DNA of 64,000 nt from the IMG/VR virus record IMGVR_UViG_3300042294_002813, positions 1 through 64,000 of that record. One strand, given 5' to 3'. Positions 7,329-15,609 of this stretch are shown here, piece after piece. Under the pieces are notes generated by a model that saw nothing but the letters and a program-made list of their open reading frames with translations, did not search any database and had not been told where the DNA came from. Origin of the DNA: a virus. The first letter of the stretch is position 1. Each line of letters starts with the position of its first letter. The position numbers were made by a program, and so were the translations under genes.

Positions 7329-8541
7329 TATATGGTTTCAAAACATTCTCATAAATGCTGCTTGCCAATGCAGCCATCATCTTGGGCGCGACCATTCGAC
7401 CGATACGTTCGGCTTGTTGATCAAAATTACCAGTAAGAACAAAGTCCTCAGGAAGACTCATGATACGCTTCAATTCCTTGATCGTGAACTTTCTATTTTC
7501 GGCATAGTGAAATACACCTGAGACAGATTTCTGTTGTCCACGTTGTGTCAACGTAGGACATGGAAGATCTGGACATGGACGAATCATGTTGAAACATGAT
7601 GCCTTTGGATTCCAATCGCGGTATTCCTTGTCGGAAGGCTTTGTGTGTCTTGTAGGATTGAATGGAAGTTTCGTGATCCAATCTTTTTGAAATCCTCCCA
7701 TGACATAGTCCTTGAGTTCTTGAATCTCATTTGGATCGTTTTCTACATCTTCGATAGCTTGGCGAAGCGTCACATGCTTTGTATGTGTTGGATTAGGAAA
7801 CACGATTGAATGCATATTCAGAAAGTTCAAATCTAGAGCATCACAAACATCTTCACGAATGCATACGAAAAGAGTGCGCTCTCTACCTTGCGGAACTCCA
7901 AAGTCTGCGGCATTCAAGACTTGATATGTTACTTGATAGCCAATCTTTTCAAACGAGTTGATGAACTCATACAGCTTTTCTTTAGCTTCACCAAAAGTGA
8001 TACCCTTGACGTTCTCGGCAACAATTACCTTTGGCTTGATTTCTTCGGCGATGCGAATGAATTCAAGAAACAGGTTTTCAATACTCTCGACAGTCTTTCC
8101 GTCCGAGTACTTCTTAACACCTTCTTGAACTTCAATATCACCTTCTTCAATGACATTGCCTTCGTCGTCAAAATATGAATTGCGTGTATCTTTGACATAT
8201 CCAGCCCAACCCTTTTCTCTCTTGCCAGCAACAGAAAATGCAGAGCATGGAGGTGAGCCATCAAGTAAATCAAGTTCACCTGGCTTTAGACCAGCCGTCT
8301 CTAGAAAGTCCTTACCTGTCAATTTCTTGATGTCGCCGGGAATGATCTTTGTATCTGGAAAATTTGTCGAGTATGTCTTGATTGCTTCTTCAACGAATTC
8401 ATTGATTGCAATGATATTTCCACCCGCAAGACGATAGCCGGTGGAAGATCCACCGCCACCTGCAAATGTGGAAATGACGTTGAACAGTCTTCTCGCTGAA
8501 GACTCTTTTACATCGGCAACAGTATATTTCTGGTACATCAT
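7303..8541 (-). CDS. C5-cytosine DNA methyltransferase, predicted carboxymethyltransferase
   Basis: 412 residues (ATG at 8541, second ATG at 8538). All key C5-methyltransferase motifs are present in order: motif I FAGGGGSSTGYRLAG (26-40), motif IV GSPPCSAFS with catalytic Cys99, motif VI ENVKG (176-180), motif VIII QGRER (218-222), a short target-recognition region (about 225-345), motif IX KELKRIMSLP (355-364) and motif X (377-395). In motif X the usual Gly-Asn is Gly-Arg (ERIGRMVAP, Arg382, codon 7396-7398). The equivalent Asn in M.MpeI (N374), changed to a basic residue, allows use of carboxy-SAM. With CmoA encoded two genes downstream, a 5-carboxymethylcytosine product is predicted. No restriction endonuclease gene is adjacent. 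Target sequence unknown. Confidence 0.85.
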   Translation of the reverse strand: MMYQKYTVADVKESSARRLFNVISTFAGGGGSSTGYRLAGGNIIAINEFVEEAIKTYSTNFPDTKIIPGDIKKLTGKDFLETAGLKPGELDLLDGSPPCSAFSVAGKREKGWAGYVKDTRNSYFDDEGNVIEEGDIEVQEGVKKYSDGKTVESIENLFLEFIRIAEEIKPKVIVAENVKGITFGEAKEKLYEFINSFEKIGYQVTYQVLNAADFGVPQGRERTLFVCIREDVCDALDLNFLNMHSIVFPNPTHTKHVTLRQAIEDVENDPNEIQELKDYVMGGFQKDWITKLPFNPTRHTKPSDKEYRDWNPKASCFNMIRPCPDLPCPTLTQRGQQKSVSGVFHYAENRKFTIKELKRIMSLPEDFVLTGNFDQQAERIGRMVAPKMMAALASSIYENVLKPYNDRQNTMR

Positions 8542-8560
8542 ATCATCCCATAAAAAACGT

Positions 8561-8589
8561 ATTATACATCAAATCAATCGGTTTCTCTA
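8561..8589 (-). promoter_or_regulatory. probable sigma-70 promoter of the modification operon
   Basis: A perfect -10 hexamer TATAAT (8561-8566, minus strand) with a weak -35 TAGAGA 17 bp upstream (8584-8589). The predicted start of transcription is about 13 bp before the methyltransferase ATG. Confidence 0.5.
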
Positions 8590-8783
8590 TACTTATTTTT
8601 CGTTATTTCGTTCCAATATGAATCATCATCTTCCAATTTCCTTGCAATCTTATATAGTCTAATCATATGATCACTCATGTTGTCTTCGCCGTGAACATTG
8701 ATTAGTCTATCGCGAAGCCAATGCAAAAAATCACTATCACTCATCATGAGATTATCCCAATACATGAATTCACTTTGAATCAT
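8574..8783 (-). CDS. small conserved phage protein of unknown function
   Basis: 69 residues, acidic and mostly helical. The segment SDSDFLHWLRDRL with a following HMIRLYKIARKLED resembles the small T4-like phage proteins with an F.YWL.G pattern, whose function is unknown. It overlaps the peptide deformylase gene by 14 bp. The upstream ATG at 8783 lies beyond a poor ribosome site; internal Met codons at residues 7 and 13-14 are possible starts. Confidence 0.55.
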   Translation of the reverse strand: MIQSEFMYWDNLMMSDSDFLHWLRDRLINVHGEDNMSDHMIRLYKIARKLEDDDSYWNEITKNKYRETD

Positions 8784-9345
8784 TTCTAGTCATCTTAATA
8801 CGCATCTTGCGTTCTTTTTCTCTTGCCATCATCAGAGTAGTTTTACCAACTCTCTCGGTAAAGCAAATGCCATCAAGATGATCATATTCGTGCTGAATGC
8901 AACGAGCGGTAAGACCAGTAAACTTGTCTTCTTTCCATTCACCACTAACGTGTTGATACTTGACCTTGATTTCTTGTGGACGAGAAACTTTGAAGAATAG
9001 ACGTTTGAACGTCAAGCAACCTTCAAGATGATCATCTTCTCTTTGAGATCTTTCAATGATTTCTGGATTGAAGAATACCTGCTTGTTCGTATTGTCATAT
9101 CCAACGACAAATACACGATAAGGTATGCCAACTTGCGGCGCAGCCAAACCAAGACCACTATGCTTGAACATCGTCTCGAAAAGAGATGACGCAAGATGAA
9201 TTGGATCAATTGGCGGATTTGCAAAATCAAATGGCTTGCAAACTTGCTTCAATACTGGATCCGTAGATTTGACTAGATCATATATTTCATACGGTCTTAT
9301 TGTTTGCGCCGCCGTATTGATCTTTAGCATTCCGTTTTCTATCAT
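8770..9345 (-). CDS. def: peptide deformylase
   Basis: 191 residues from the ATG at 9345, which is preceded by GTGAGGA; the frame stays open further up. The three deformylase motifs are complete: GLGLAAPQ (64-71), EGCLTF (108-113, metal-binding Cys110) and QHEYDHLDG (151-159, HExxH metal site). The enzyme removes the formyl group from nascent proteins. Phage deformylases are common in aquatic T4-like phages, where they may speed maturation of abundant proteins. It sits between small unknown genes downstream of 46/47. Confidence 0.92.
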   Translation of the reverse strand: MIENGMLKINTAAQTIRPYEIYDLVKSTDPVLKQVCKPFDFANPPIDPIHLASSLFETMFKHSGLGLAAPQVGIPYRVFVVGYDNTNKQVFFNPEIIERSQREDDHLEGCLTFKRLFFKVSRPQEIKVKYQHVSGEWKEDKFTGLTARCIQHEYDHLDGICFTERVGKTTLMMAREKERKMRIKMTRNDSK

Positions 9346-9352
9346 CTTATCC

Positions 9353-9649
9353 TCACTTGATATTTGCAATCAAAGCCACATCTTCTTTATCAGCCAAATA
9401 ACATCTGGCACGATAGATCATATCAAATTTATCCGAATGAGATTCTTTTGTAAATAGTACAAGATTTTCCTTCAACAATGTTCTAGCCATTTCGTTGGCT
9501 AGTTTTTCTTTTATGAGATCTTCGAAGATCTGCTTCTTGTCTATCGACATATTTTCTAACCAAAATTCTGTCACAGTATGTTGTACCGTCACAATCTTGG
9601 TTTTTACTGCATGCGTTTGAACATTGGAAGAATCATCATTATACATCAT
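9353..9649 (-). CDS. hypothetical protein
   Basis: 98 residues, no recognised family. A central amphipathic helix (IFEDLIKEKLANEMARTLL) is flanked by a beta-rich N-terminus; the sequence has no signal peptide or membrane segment. The ATG at 9649 overlaps the stop of gene 46 and AAGGA precedes it. Tight packing in the 55-47-46 operon suggests early or middle expression. Confidence 0.6.
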   Translation of the reverse strand: MMYNDDSSNVQTHAVKTKIVTVQHTVTEFWLENMSIDKKQIFEDLIKEKLANEMARTLLKENLVLFTKESHSDKFDMIYRARCYLADKEDVALIANIK

Positions 9650-11361
9650 TTCACAATCCTTGAAAAATTATTGATCTTTTCAAACTTGATTATTGATCTA
9701 AACTTGTCAAACAAAATATCGCCCTTGTGACTAATAACAAAAACATTGGTATCACTACTTATGGAGTTCAAAATCTTCAGTAGTTCTTCCGTTCCATTTG
9801 AGTCTAATGAACTATCAAAGATTTCATCCAGTATCAGCAAATTGGTATTCACGCTATTCTTCATCTTGGCAATTGCTCTCCAAGTGAATAGTAGTGCCAG
9901 ATCGATCTTTTGCTTTTCGCCTTCGGAGAAATTCTCGTAGGCAAATTCATCACGATGGCGAGACTTGATGACCTCCTCAAAGCTTTCATTGATATTGAAA
10001 TTGACATAGAACTCCATGCTACTCAAATACTTGTTGATTAGCTTGTTCATGACTGGAAGATATTGCTTTATGATCTTGGTTTTGATACCAGTATCTTTCA
10101 GTAGAATAGAAACTTGTTCATGATGATGCTTATCATTGACCAATCTCTTCTCGTCTTCAACAAGATCATTCAGTTGCTTTTCAAGTGCTTTTAGATCATC
10201 AGTATGCGTTGTGTCTATTGTCTTGTTCTGCTCAATGGTATCAATTTCTTTTTGTAGCTTCTGGATATAACCATTGACTGCAGTAATAGTTGCATTTTTT
10301 TCCTGAGACTTGAATGTCTTGTCCTTTATCTTTTTCAACGTCTTTTGGATCTGAGCAATTTGCGTATTGATCTTCTCCAATTCATTATCTATTTCCTTAA
10401 GACCATTGCCGTATTCTGCAATCTTGTCTTGAAATGTCTGAATCTGGGTTTTCTTGAAATCTTCGCTAATTGATTGACGACATGTCGGGCAATCATCATT
10501 GGTTTCATAGAAATTAATTTCGCTCTGTGCCTTCTCGGCATTGTCTTGTATCTTGACGATGAGACTGTTTAGCTTGTTGGACTTGCCAACCAGCTTCTTC
10601 TCACCAACGACTTCAGATTGAAGCTTAACGATCTCTTGATCAAGAGACGCCTTTTCTTTTTCCAAAGTAACTATTTGAGATTTGCTATTTGCAATGTCTC
10701 TTTGTGTCTTTTCAATATGAAGAGTTTTTGTATTGGTAATCTCATTGATCAACTTTTTCGTTGATTCGATCTTGACCTTTACAACTTCCCTACGATGAGA
10801 AACGTCACTCATCTCATCCTTGATTGCTTGAAGCTTTTGCTTCAATACAACATTCATGGACGAAAAGATTTGTATATCCAAAAGATCTTCTATGATTGCA
10901 CGACGATCTGCAGCAGACAACTGCATGAACGGAACAAAGGTAGATGAACCAAGAACTACGATCTGGGTAAACGACTTGTAGTTCATCTTGAGAATGAACT
11001 TTTCAAGATACTCTTGGTAATCTCGCGAAGACGCATCTTGATTGACTAGTTCATTGTCACAATAGATTTCAAACTTGCCCGGCTTGATTCCGCGAAGGAT
11101 CTTGTAGGATTTCTTACCTATTATAAACTCTATCTCGACAACGCAGTCTTTTTCATTGACGCTATTCAATAGCCCTGGCTTATTGATACCGCGAAATGGT
11201 TTACCAAATAGAGCGAAAGTCAACGCATCCAAGAGTGTTGACTTTCCGCTTCCATTGTTTCCTACGATTAGTGTTGTAGGAGATTTGTTTAGTGTAATCT
11301 CCGTGAAGTCATTTCCTGTAGAAAGAAAGTTTCTCCAACGAACTTTTTCAAAGAGTATCAT
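9646..11361 (-). CDS. 46: SbcC/Rad50-like recombination nuclease subunit (T4 gp46)
   Basis: 571 residues. N-terminal Walker A GNNGSGKST (about 34-42), a long two-part coiled coil with a zinc hook DDCPTC near residue 290, and a C-terminal half with the ABC signature FSEGEKQ and Walker B LLILDE. gp46 and gp47 form the Mre11/Rad50-type complex that resects DNA ends in T4 recombination-dependent replication and degrades host DNA. It overlaps gene 47 upstream by 4 bp. Length is close to T4 gp46 (560). Confidence 0.95.
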   Translation of the reverse strand: MILFEKVRWRNFLSTGNDFTEITLNKSPTTLIVGNNGSGKSTLLDALTFALFGKPFRGINKPGLLNSVNEKDCVVEIEFIIGKKSYKILRGIKPGKFEIYCDNELVNQDASSRDYQEYLEKFILKMNYKSFTQIVVLGSSTFVPFMQLSAADRRAIIEDLLDIQIFSSMNVVLKQKLQAIKDEMSDVSHRREVVKVKIESTKKLINEITNTKTLHIEKTQRDIANSKSQIVTLEKEKASLDQEIVKLQSEVVGEKKLVGKSNKLNSLIVKIQDNAEKAQSEINFYETNDDCPTCRQSISEDFKKTQIQTFQDKIAEYGNGLKEIDNELEKINTQIAQIQKTLKKIKDKTFKSQEKNATITAVNGYIQKLQKEIDTIEQNKTIDTTHTDDLKALEKQLNDLVEDEKRLVNDKHHHEQVSILLKDTGIKTKIIKQYLPVMNKLINKYLSSMEFYVNFNINESFEEVIKSRHRDEFAYENFSEGEKQKIDLALLFTWRAIAKMKNSVNTNLLILDEIFDSSLDSNGTEELLKILNSISSDTNVFVISHKGDILFDKFRSIIKFEKINNFSRIVK

Positions 11362-12425
11362 ACTTTTTCCAAATTTATTGCTTCCAGATAAAGTTCTCTG
11401 AGAATTGATTTGAGTTTATCAGCAGAATCCATTTGAAGACCATCGACATACTTATCAAGTATGGTCATGGTATCTTCACCTTCATCTATGATATCACTAT
11501 CGTCCTTATTTGTCAAATCGGAAAAGTCTTCCACGATGCTTATGTCCAAAGGAGCAGCATCGATCAACTTTTGCATGAATCGCTCAAACAAGAATGGATT
11601 GGTCTTGTGCAAAACCAAAATCTTCACATATGTTCCTGTGTACTCGCTGAAATCAAGCTTTTTCAACTTATCGAAGTCCAAATCGTTCTTGTCATCATAT
11701 GTAATCTTGAAGAACATTTGATATGGATTTTCAACGAATGCCAGTTCCCTTGTATCTGTATCAAACACGTGGAATCCACGCTTATCATCATAGTCTGCCC
11801 ATGTCATTTGATATTGATTGCCTAGATAAACAATATGACCATCTGTAGACTTGTGGTGAAAATGACCAGAAAGAACCATTTCAAACTTGTCAAATACCGA
11901 ACGATTCATTCCATCGCGACAAACATTACCGCGATCCATTTCAAATCCAGCTATCTCAAGATGACCAAATGCTACCTGTGCTCTGCTTGCCTTGATGTGG
12001 TCAAGAGTTCTTTGCTGATTTTCGACGTTAATCCAAGGTAACAGGCAAATGTCAAAATTATCAATAGAGATGTCGCAAGGTTCCTTATAAACTCGAATGG
12101 TATCACTCTGTTCAAAAAGTTCTTCAATCGCATTGATATCGTTTGTATTCTTGTATGGAACATCATGGTTTCCTACCAATACATGCAGCTTTACATTCAT
12201 CTCCTTTAGACGACCAAAGAACTTGTTTCTCCAACGATTGAGGATGACATAGTTGATGAACTTGCGACGATCAACGATATCGCCAAGATGAATGACTGTG
12301 TCTATGTTGTTTTCCTTGAGATATGGAAAAAAGACATTGTCCCAAAAACGAAAAAAATAATCATCAAACGCAAGAGAATCATTTCTTGCGCCAGCATGAG
12401 TATCGTTAATGAGAGCAATCTTCAC
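11358..12425 (-). CDS. 47: SbcD/Mre11-like nuclease subunit (T4 gp47)
   Basis: 355 residues with the calcineurin-like phosphoesterase motifs in order: INDTHAG (6-12), HLGDIVDRR (46-54), VGNHD and GHFHHK. These bind the two catalytic metals. With gp46 it forms the end-resection nuclease. Overlaps by 4 bp with the neighbouring genes on both sides show one tightly coupled transcription unit. Confidence 0.95.
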   Translation of the reverse strand: MKIALINDTHAGARNDSLAFDDYFFRFWDNVFFPYLKENNIDTVIHLGDIVDRRKFINYVILNRWRNKFFGRLKEMNVKLHVLVGNHDVPYKNTNDINAIEELFEQSDTIRVYKEPCDISIDNFDICLLPWINVENQQRTLDHIKASRAQVAFGHLEIAGFEMDRGNVCRDGMNRSVFDKFEMVLSGHFHHKSTDGHIVYLGNQYQMTWADYDDKRGFHVFDTDTRELAFVENPYQMFFKITYDDKNDLDFDKLKKLDFSEYTGTYVKILVLHKTNPFLFERFMQKLIDAAPLDISIVEDFSDLTNKDDSDIIDEGEDTMTILDKYVDGLQMDSADKLKSILRELYLEAINLEKV

Positions 12426-12628
12426 TTGGACGCTCTCTTGAAAGGAGTTACATTGCGATTGGCTTTGGCATACTCTGCATCATACTTTGCTATCTTGTCA
12501 TTCATAAGATCGCGCATACGCACAAGACGTTGACGAAAGTTTTGTCTCTTCCAAACATCTTGCGATTGATCCAGCATGTTTTTCATCAAGTATTCAATCT
12601 GACTTGGTAATGACTCTTGTTCAGCCAT
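12422..12628 (-). CDS. small hypothetical protein
   Basis: 68 residues, charged and helical, with a basic C-terminus (NRNVTPFKRASK). No family is recognised. It overlaps gene 47 by 4 bp and gene 55 by 8 bp, so it is part of the same operon and very probably translated. Confidence 0.6.
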   Translation of the reverse strand: MAEQESLPSQIEYLMKNMLDQSQDVWKRQNFRQRLVRMRDLMNDKIAKYDAEYAKANRNVTPFKRASK

Positions 12629-13196
12629 TTGTATCTCCTTCGTAAAACTTTTCTATTCCTGTTTTTTTGGTAGACTTTTCTTTCTTTACCTTTCGACTCT
12701 GTTCAAAATTTTCAATGAACTCGGCCATGTTGTCGTATATTTCCTGACCTTTAACAACGCTAGATTTAATCTCTGTACCCAAAAGTTCAAGATCTTCACC
12801 AGTAATGTCATCAAATATTCTTGAATTTTCCAGAGACTTGTATTTGACGTATTGTTGTTTCTTTTCTTTAGAGATTCTACGAATGAAAGCATAATACACT
12901 ATTTGAGTGAAATATGCAAACGGATTCTTCGATTTCTTTGGATCAAAATTCTCGAAATACATGAGACAATTCTCGATTGCATCGGCAATCATTTCGTCTC
13001 GGTATGAGTAGTTTGCAAAGTTTGGTCTATACGATAGATGCTCGGCAATCTTCATGAAGCATTCCCCTATGTAATTTGGTATGGGGGGCTTCTCTTCCTT
13101 GTTTCGTTTTGCTTTCCTAACCGCCTTTTGATATTTGATGAGGACGGATAGGAATTCTTCGTTATTGACATAATGATTAGATGGGGTTTTTTTCAT
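12621..13196 (-). CDS. 55: late-transcription sigma factor (T4 gp55-like)
   Basis: 191 residues. The central part (YSYRDEMIADAIENCLMYFENFDP, then NPFAYFTQIVYYAFIRRI) is a sigma region 2 and matches the conserved core of T4 gp55, which directs host RNA polymerase to the late promoter TATAAATA. Many such octamers occur in front of structural genes here, which supports the call. No gp33 co-activator was identified in the window. The C-terminal tail is lysine-rich. Its own promoter was not found with confidence. Confidence 0.9.
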   Translation of the reverse strand: MKKTPSNHYVNNEEFLSVLIKYQKAVRKAKRNKEEKPPIPNYIGECFMKIAEHLSYRPNFANYSYRDEMIADAIENCLMYFENFDPKKSKNPFAYFTQIVYYAFIRRISKEKKQQYVKYKSLENSRIFDDITGEDLELLGTEIKSSVVKGQEIYDNMAEFIENFEQSRKVKKEKSTKKTGIEKFYEGDTNG

Positions 13197-13249
13197 GACG
13201 ATTTTCCTTGACTTTCACTTGACAAAGCGATACACTTCTAGTGTTCAGC

Positions 13250-13627
13250 TCAATGCAATAATCTCTTTTGATTGTTTAGTAGCTTGATGAGACTTGAATA
13301 TGCATCTGATGCTTCTTCGTCTTCCTCATCATCGTGATCTGAATCCATATCACTCGCTTCATTCTTTTGAAGACACTCTTTATAGAATTCCTTAGTGCGA
13401 AGAGATGTACTTGAAATCACGATAGTCTCTTCCTTGCTAATGACAAAGGAACTAGTCTCGACAAAGTCTGATGGTACCCACTCCTGAAACGACAATAGAA
13501 TACGACCAGTAGGATCTGCATACTGTCTAATTGCCATTGGATTCTCTAGAGTGACATCATTACCTTCAATCGAAGTATTGGAGATGATGTCAGTTCCATT
13601 CTTTAACTTTATGTAGAGTATTTCCAT
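13250..13627 (-). CDS. hypothetical protein, possible Sm-like fold
   Basis: 125 residues. The N-terminal 60 residues (EILYIKLKNGTDIIS, then VTLENPMAI and LSFQEWVP) follow the beta pattern of small Sm-like phage proteins found near uvsW in T4 relatives. The C-terminal half is acidic (SDHDDEEDEEASD). The function is unknown; the resemblance to an Sm fold is by pattern only. It lies 2 bp from uvsW. Confidence 0.6.
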   Translation of the reverse strand: MEILYIKLKNGTDIISNTSIEGNDVTLENPMAIRQYADPTGRILLSFQEWVPSDFVETSSFVISKEETIVISSTSLRTKEFYKECLQKNEASDMDSDHDDEEDEEASDAYSSLIKLLNNQKRLLH

Positions 13628-13629
13628 TT

Positions 13630-15117
13630 TTATACCTTGATTTCTATATTATATAGTTTGAACTCAAAACGTTCTTCGGAGTATATTCTAACACGTTCTT
13701 GGAAATGTTTCAAGGTAAAATTCTCATGTTTCTTATATCTTAGATCATCCGCAATATCAAAAAGCACAGCTTTTTTCTTGTTGTCTCCTAGTCGAAGACC
13801 TCTACCAATTGATTGCAGATTTCGAATTCGACTCTTTGATGGAGAGGCAAATATGATATTGTGTAGATTGCGAACGTTGATACCTGTAGAGAATGTTCCA
13901 TAAGATGCAACAATGATTGCATTGTTTTCTTTCTCGACAATCGCACGAATATCTTCTCTGGTCTCAGTTTCCGTTCCACCATGAACGAAAAAGACTTTTC
14001 TTCCATCAGCTTTTTCTTCAATCAACTTGTGCAATCCCTTTCCATGATTATCTACATATTGGAAAAGAATCAATGTGTTCCCCTCTAGCGAGAGAACCAA
14101 ATTACGAATAAACTTGTTTCGAGCATCGCTGGTAACAAGATATTTCATCTCATCGATATATTTGGCATCTTTTAGAAGACGACAAATCTCTTCCGGATAT
14201 TTTAGCACAAGACACTTGATCTCAAAGTCCGAGAGCTGTTTCTTATCGATTAGTTCTTTTGTGGTCACGGTCTTTCGCACTGGTCCAAAAAGACCTTCAA
14301 GAACAAGCTTGTGCGTCTTTGTTCCGTCGAGTGTACCTGTCATGCCAATTCGTAGAGATGCTTTGTCCAAGTTTGTCATGATCGTTGTCAATGACTTGGC
14401 TTTGAAATTGTGTGCTTCGTCTCCAATCACCCACTCGTAGTTGAAGTAGTGCTTGGGTAGTGTATACAAAGATTGCCATGTTGAGATTGTGACAAGTTTG
14501 TCGGAAAACTTTTCACGACCAGAATAAATTCTGTGGATATTTTCTTCTACACTCCAGCCATTCTTTGTAGAGTAATCTTGGAAATCTGAATATAGCTGCT
14601 CGACAAGAGATGTCGTTGGTACGATAATTAGACCTTTTTTGTCTTGATCGGTCATGTATCTTGTGATAAGATATGCTATTAATGATTTACCTGATGCTGT
14701 TGGAGATATAAGCATTTGTCTACGATTACGTATGGAATACGCGAACGCTTCAATCTGATAGTCGCGAGCGTCAATATCTTTGTTACGACTTTGTATATGC
14801 AGGGAGTCGGCATATTCCTTTGCTTCGTGAAGGGAGAAGGATGTCGTTTGAAGAACCTCATCATCATAGACAAGGGTGTATTTTCTTTCCTTAGCGAATG
14901 ACTCAAGATGTGTTATGAGTCCGTAGTACAGTGTGGATGTTCTAGTATCATACAAACGTATCTTGCCATCCCACACTCTACTTTTGAATGCTGGAGTAAA
15001 TTGATATCCAGGAACATAGAATGTAAAATATTCTGATATTTCGCGAGCGACGCCGCGCTCGCAAGAGATCATTATGTATGCTTCATCTTTTTTTGCTACG
15101 ATTATTTTTTCAGACAC
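13630..15117 (-). CDS. uvsW: UvsW-type DNA/RNA helicase
   Basis: 495 residues of superfamily 2 helicase: motif I SPTASGKS near residue 138, motif II GDEAHNF, motif III GMTGTL, and motif VI QSIGRGLR. T4 UvsW unwinds R-loops and branched DNA and drives the switch from origin- to recombination-dependent replication. Length matches T4 UvsW (about 500). It overlaps uvsY by 8 bp. Confidence 0.93.
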   Translation of the reverse strand: MSEKIIVAKKDEAYIMISCERGVAREISEYFTFYVPGYQFTPAFKSRVWDGKIRLYDTRTSTLYYGLITHLESFAKERKYTLVYDDEVLQTTSFSLHEAKEYADSLHIQSRNKDIDARDYQIEAFAYSIRNRRQMLISPTASGKSLIAYLITRYMTDQDKKGLIIVPTTSLVEQLYSDFQDYSTKNGWSVEENIHRIYSGREKFSDKLVTISTWQSLYTLPKHYFNYEWVIGDEAHNFKAKSLTTIMTNLDKASLRIGMTGTLDGTKTHKLVLEGLFGPVRKTVTTKELIDKKQLSDFEIKCLVLKYPEEICRLLKDAKYIDEMKYLVTSDARNKFIRNLVLSLEGNTLILFQYVDNHGKGLHKLIEEKADGRKVFFVHGGTETETREDIRAIVEKENNAIIVASYGTFSTGINVRNLHNIIFASPSKSRIRNLQSIGRGLRLGDNKKKAVLFDIADDLRYKKHENFTLKHFQERVRIYSEERFEFKLYNIEIKV

Positions 15118-15553
15118 CTTGTGTAAACTTCTGCCATTCTATAGCGTTCTTCAAGTTGAAGCTTCGCTGATGGATTTCCTTGATGATCTTTTCGCAACAA
15201 TCTACGAAAAGTTCCGTATAGTTTAATTTAGTCTGGATTTCTAGCACATCATCATCGCCAGATATCATTGTGCTTATGTCTGCGCGAAGATACTTTTCAC
15301 GCATTGGCTCCCAACCAAGTTCAGTCAGTTCATCTGTTCCGTTCAGCTTACCGTCGTAATATCTCCACTTCAATTTGGTAAGTTTATTGAGATCAAATTG
15401 AAGTTTTTGACAACGCATCTTTTGCGTCTTGTACACTTCTATGTACTTTGAATGCAGGGACGATAGGCGAATGGATTCTGTACCAAGTTCCGTACTATCG
15501 ATCTGTGAGTCTTTTTTCCACGACTCCATTAGGTCATCTATGTTCTTGATCAT
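15110..15553 (-). CDS. uvsY: UvsY recombination mediator
   Basis: 147 residues from the ATG at 15553, preceded by AAGGA. The pattern matches T4 UvsY: an N-terminal DLMESWKKDSQIDSTEL against DLQEELKKDVFIDSTKL, YYDGKLNG against YYSGRGDG, and a central DDDVLEIQTKLNY against DKDVLKVDTSLQY. UvsY loads UvsX recombinase on gp32-coated single strands. UvsX and gp32 genes are outside this window. A strong promoter (15581-15609) lies immediately upstream. Confidence 0.88.
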   Translation of the reverse strand: MIKNIDDLMESWKKDSQIDSTELGTESIRLSSLHSKYIEVYKTQKMRCQKLQFDLNKLTKLKWRYYDGKLNGTDELTELGWEPMREKYLRADISTMISGDDDVLEIQTKLNYTELFVDCCEKIIKEIHQRSFNLKNAIEWQKFTQGV

Positions 15554-15580
15554 AATATAAATTCCTTGGAATATTAGTGC

Positions 15581-15609
15581 AATATACACTAAAACTCAAA
15601 GAATGTCAA
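15581..15609 (-). promoter_or_regulatory. sigma-70 promoter for uvsY-uvsW
   Basis: TTGACA (15604-15609), 17-bp spacer, TATATT (15581-15586) on the minus strand. It overlaps the end of the tube-like gene and marks the border between late head genes and middle recombination genes. Confidence 0.75.

Noticed and set aside
7303-8541. Part of a restriction-modification system
   Set aside because: No endonuclease gene is adjacent; the neighbours are the AsnB-like and CmoA-like genes and small early genes.
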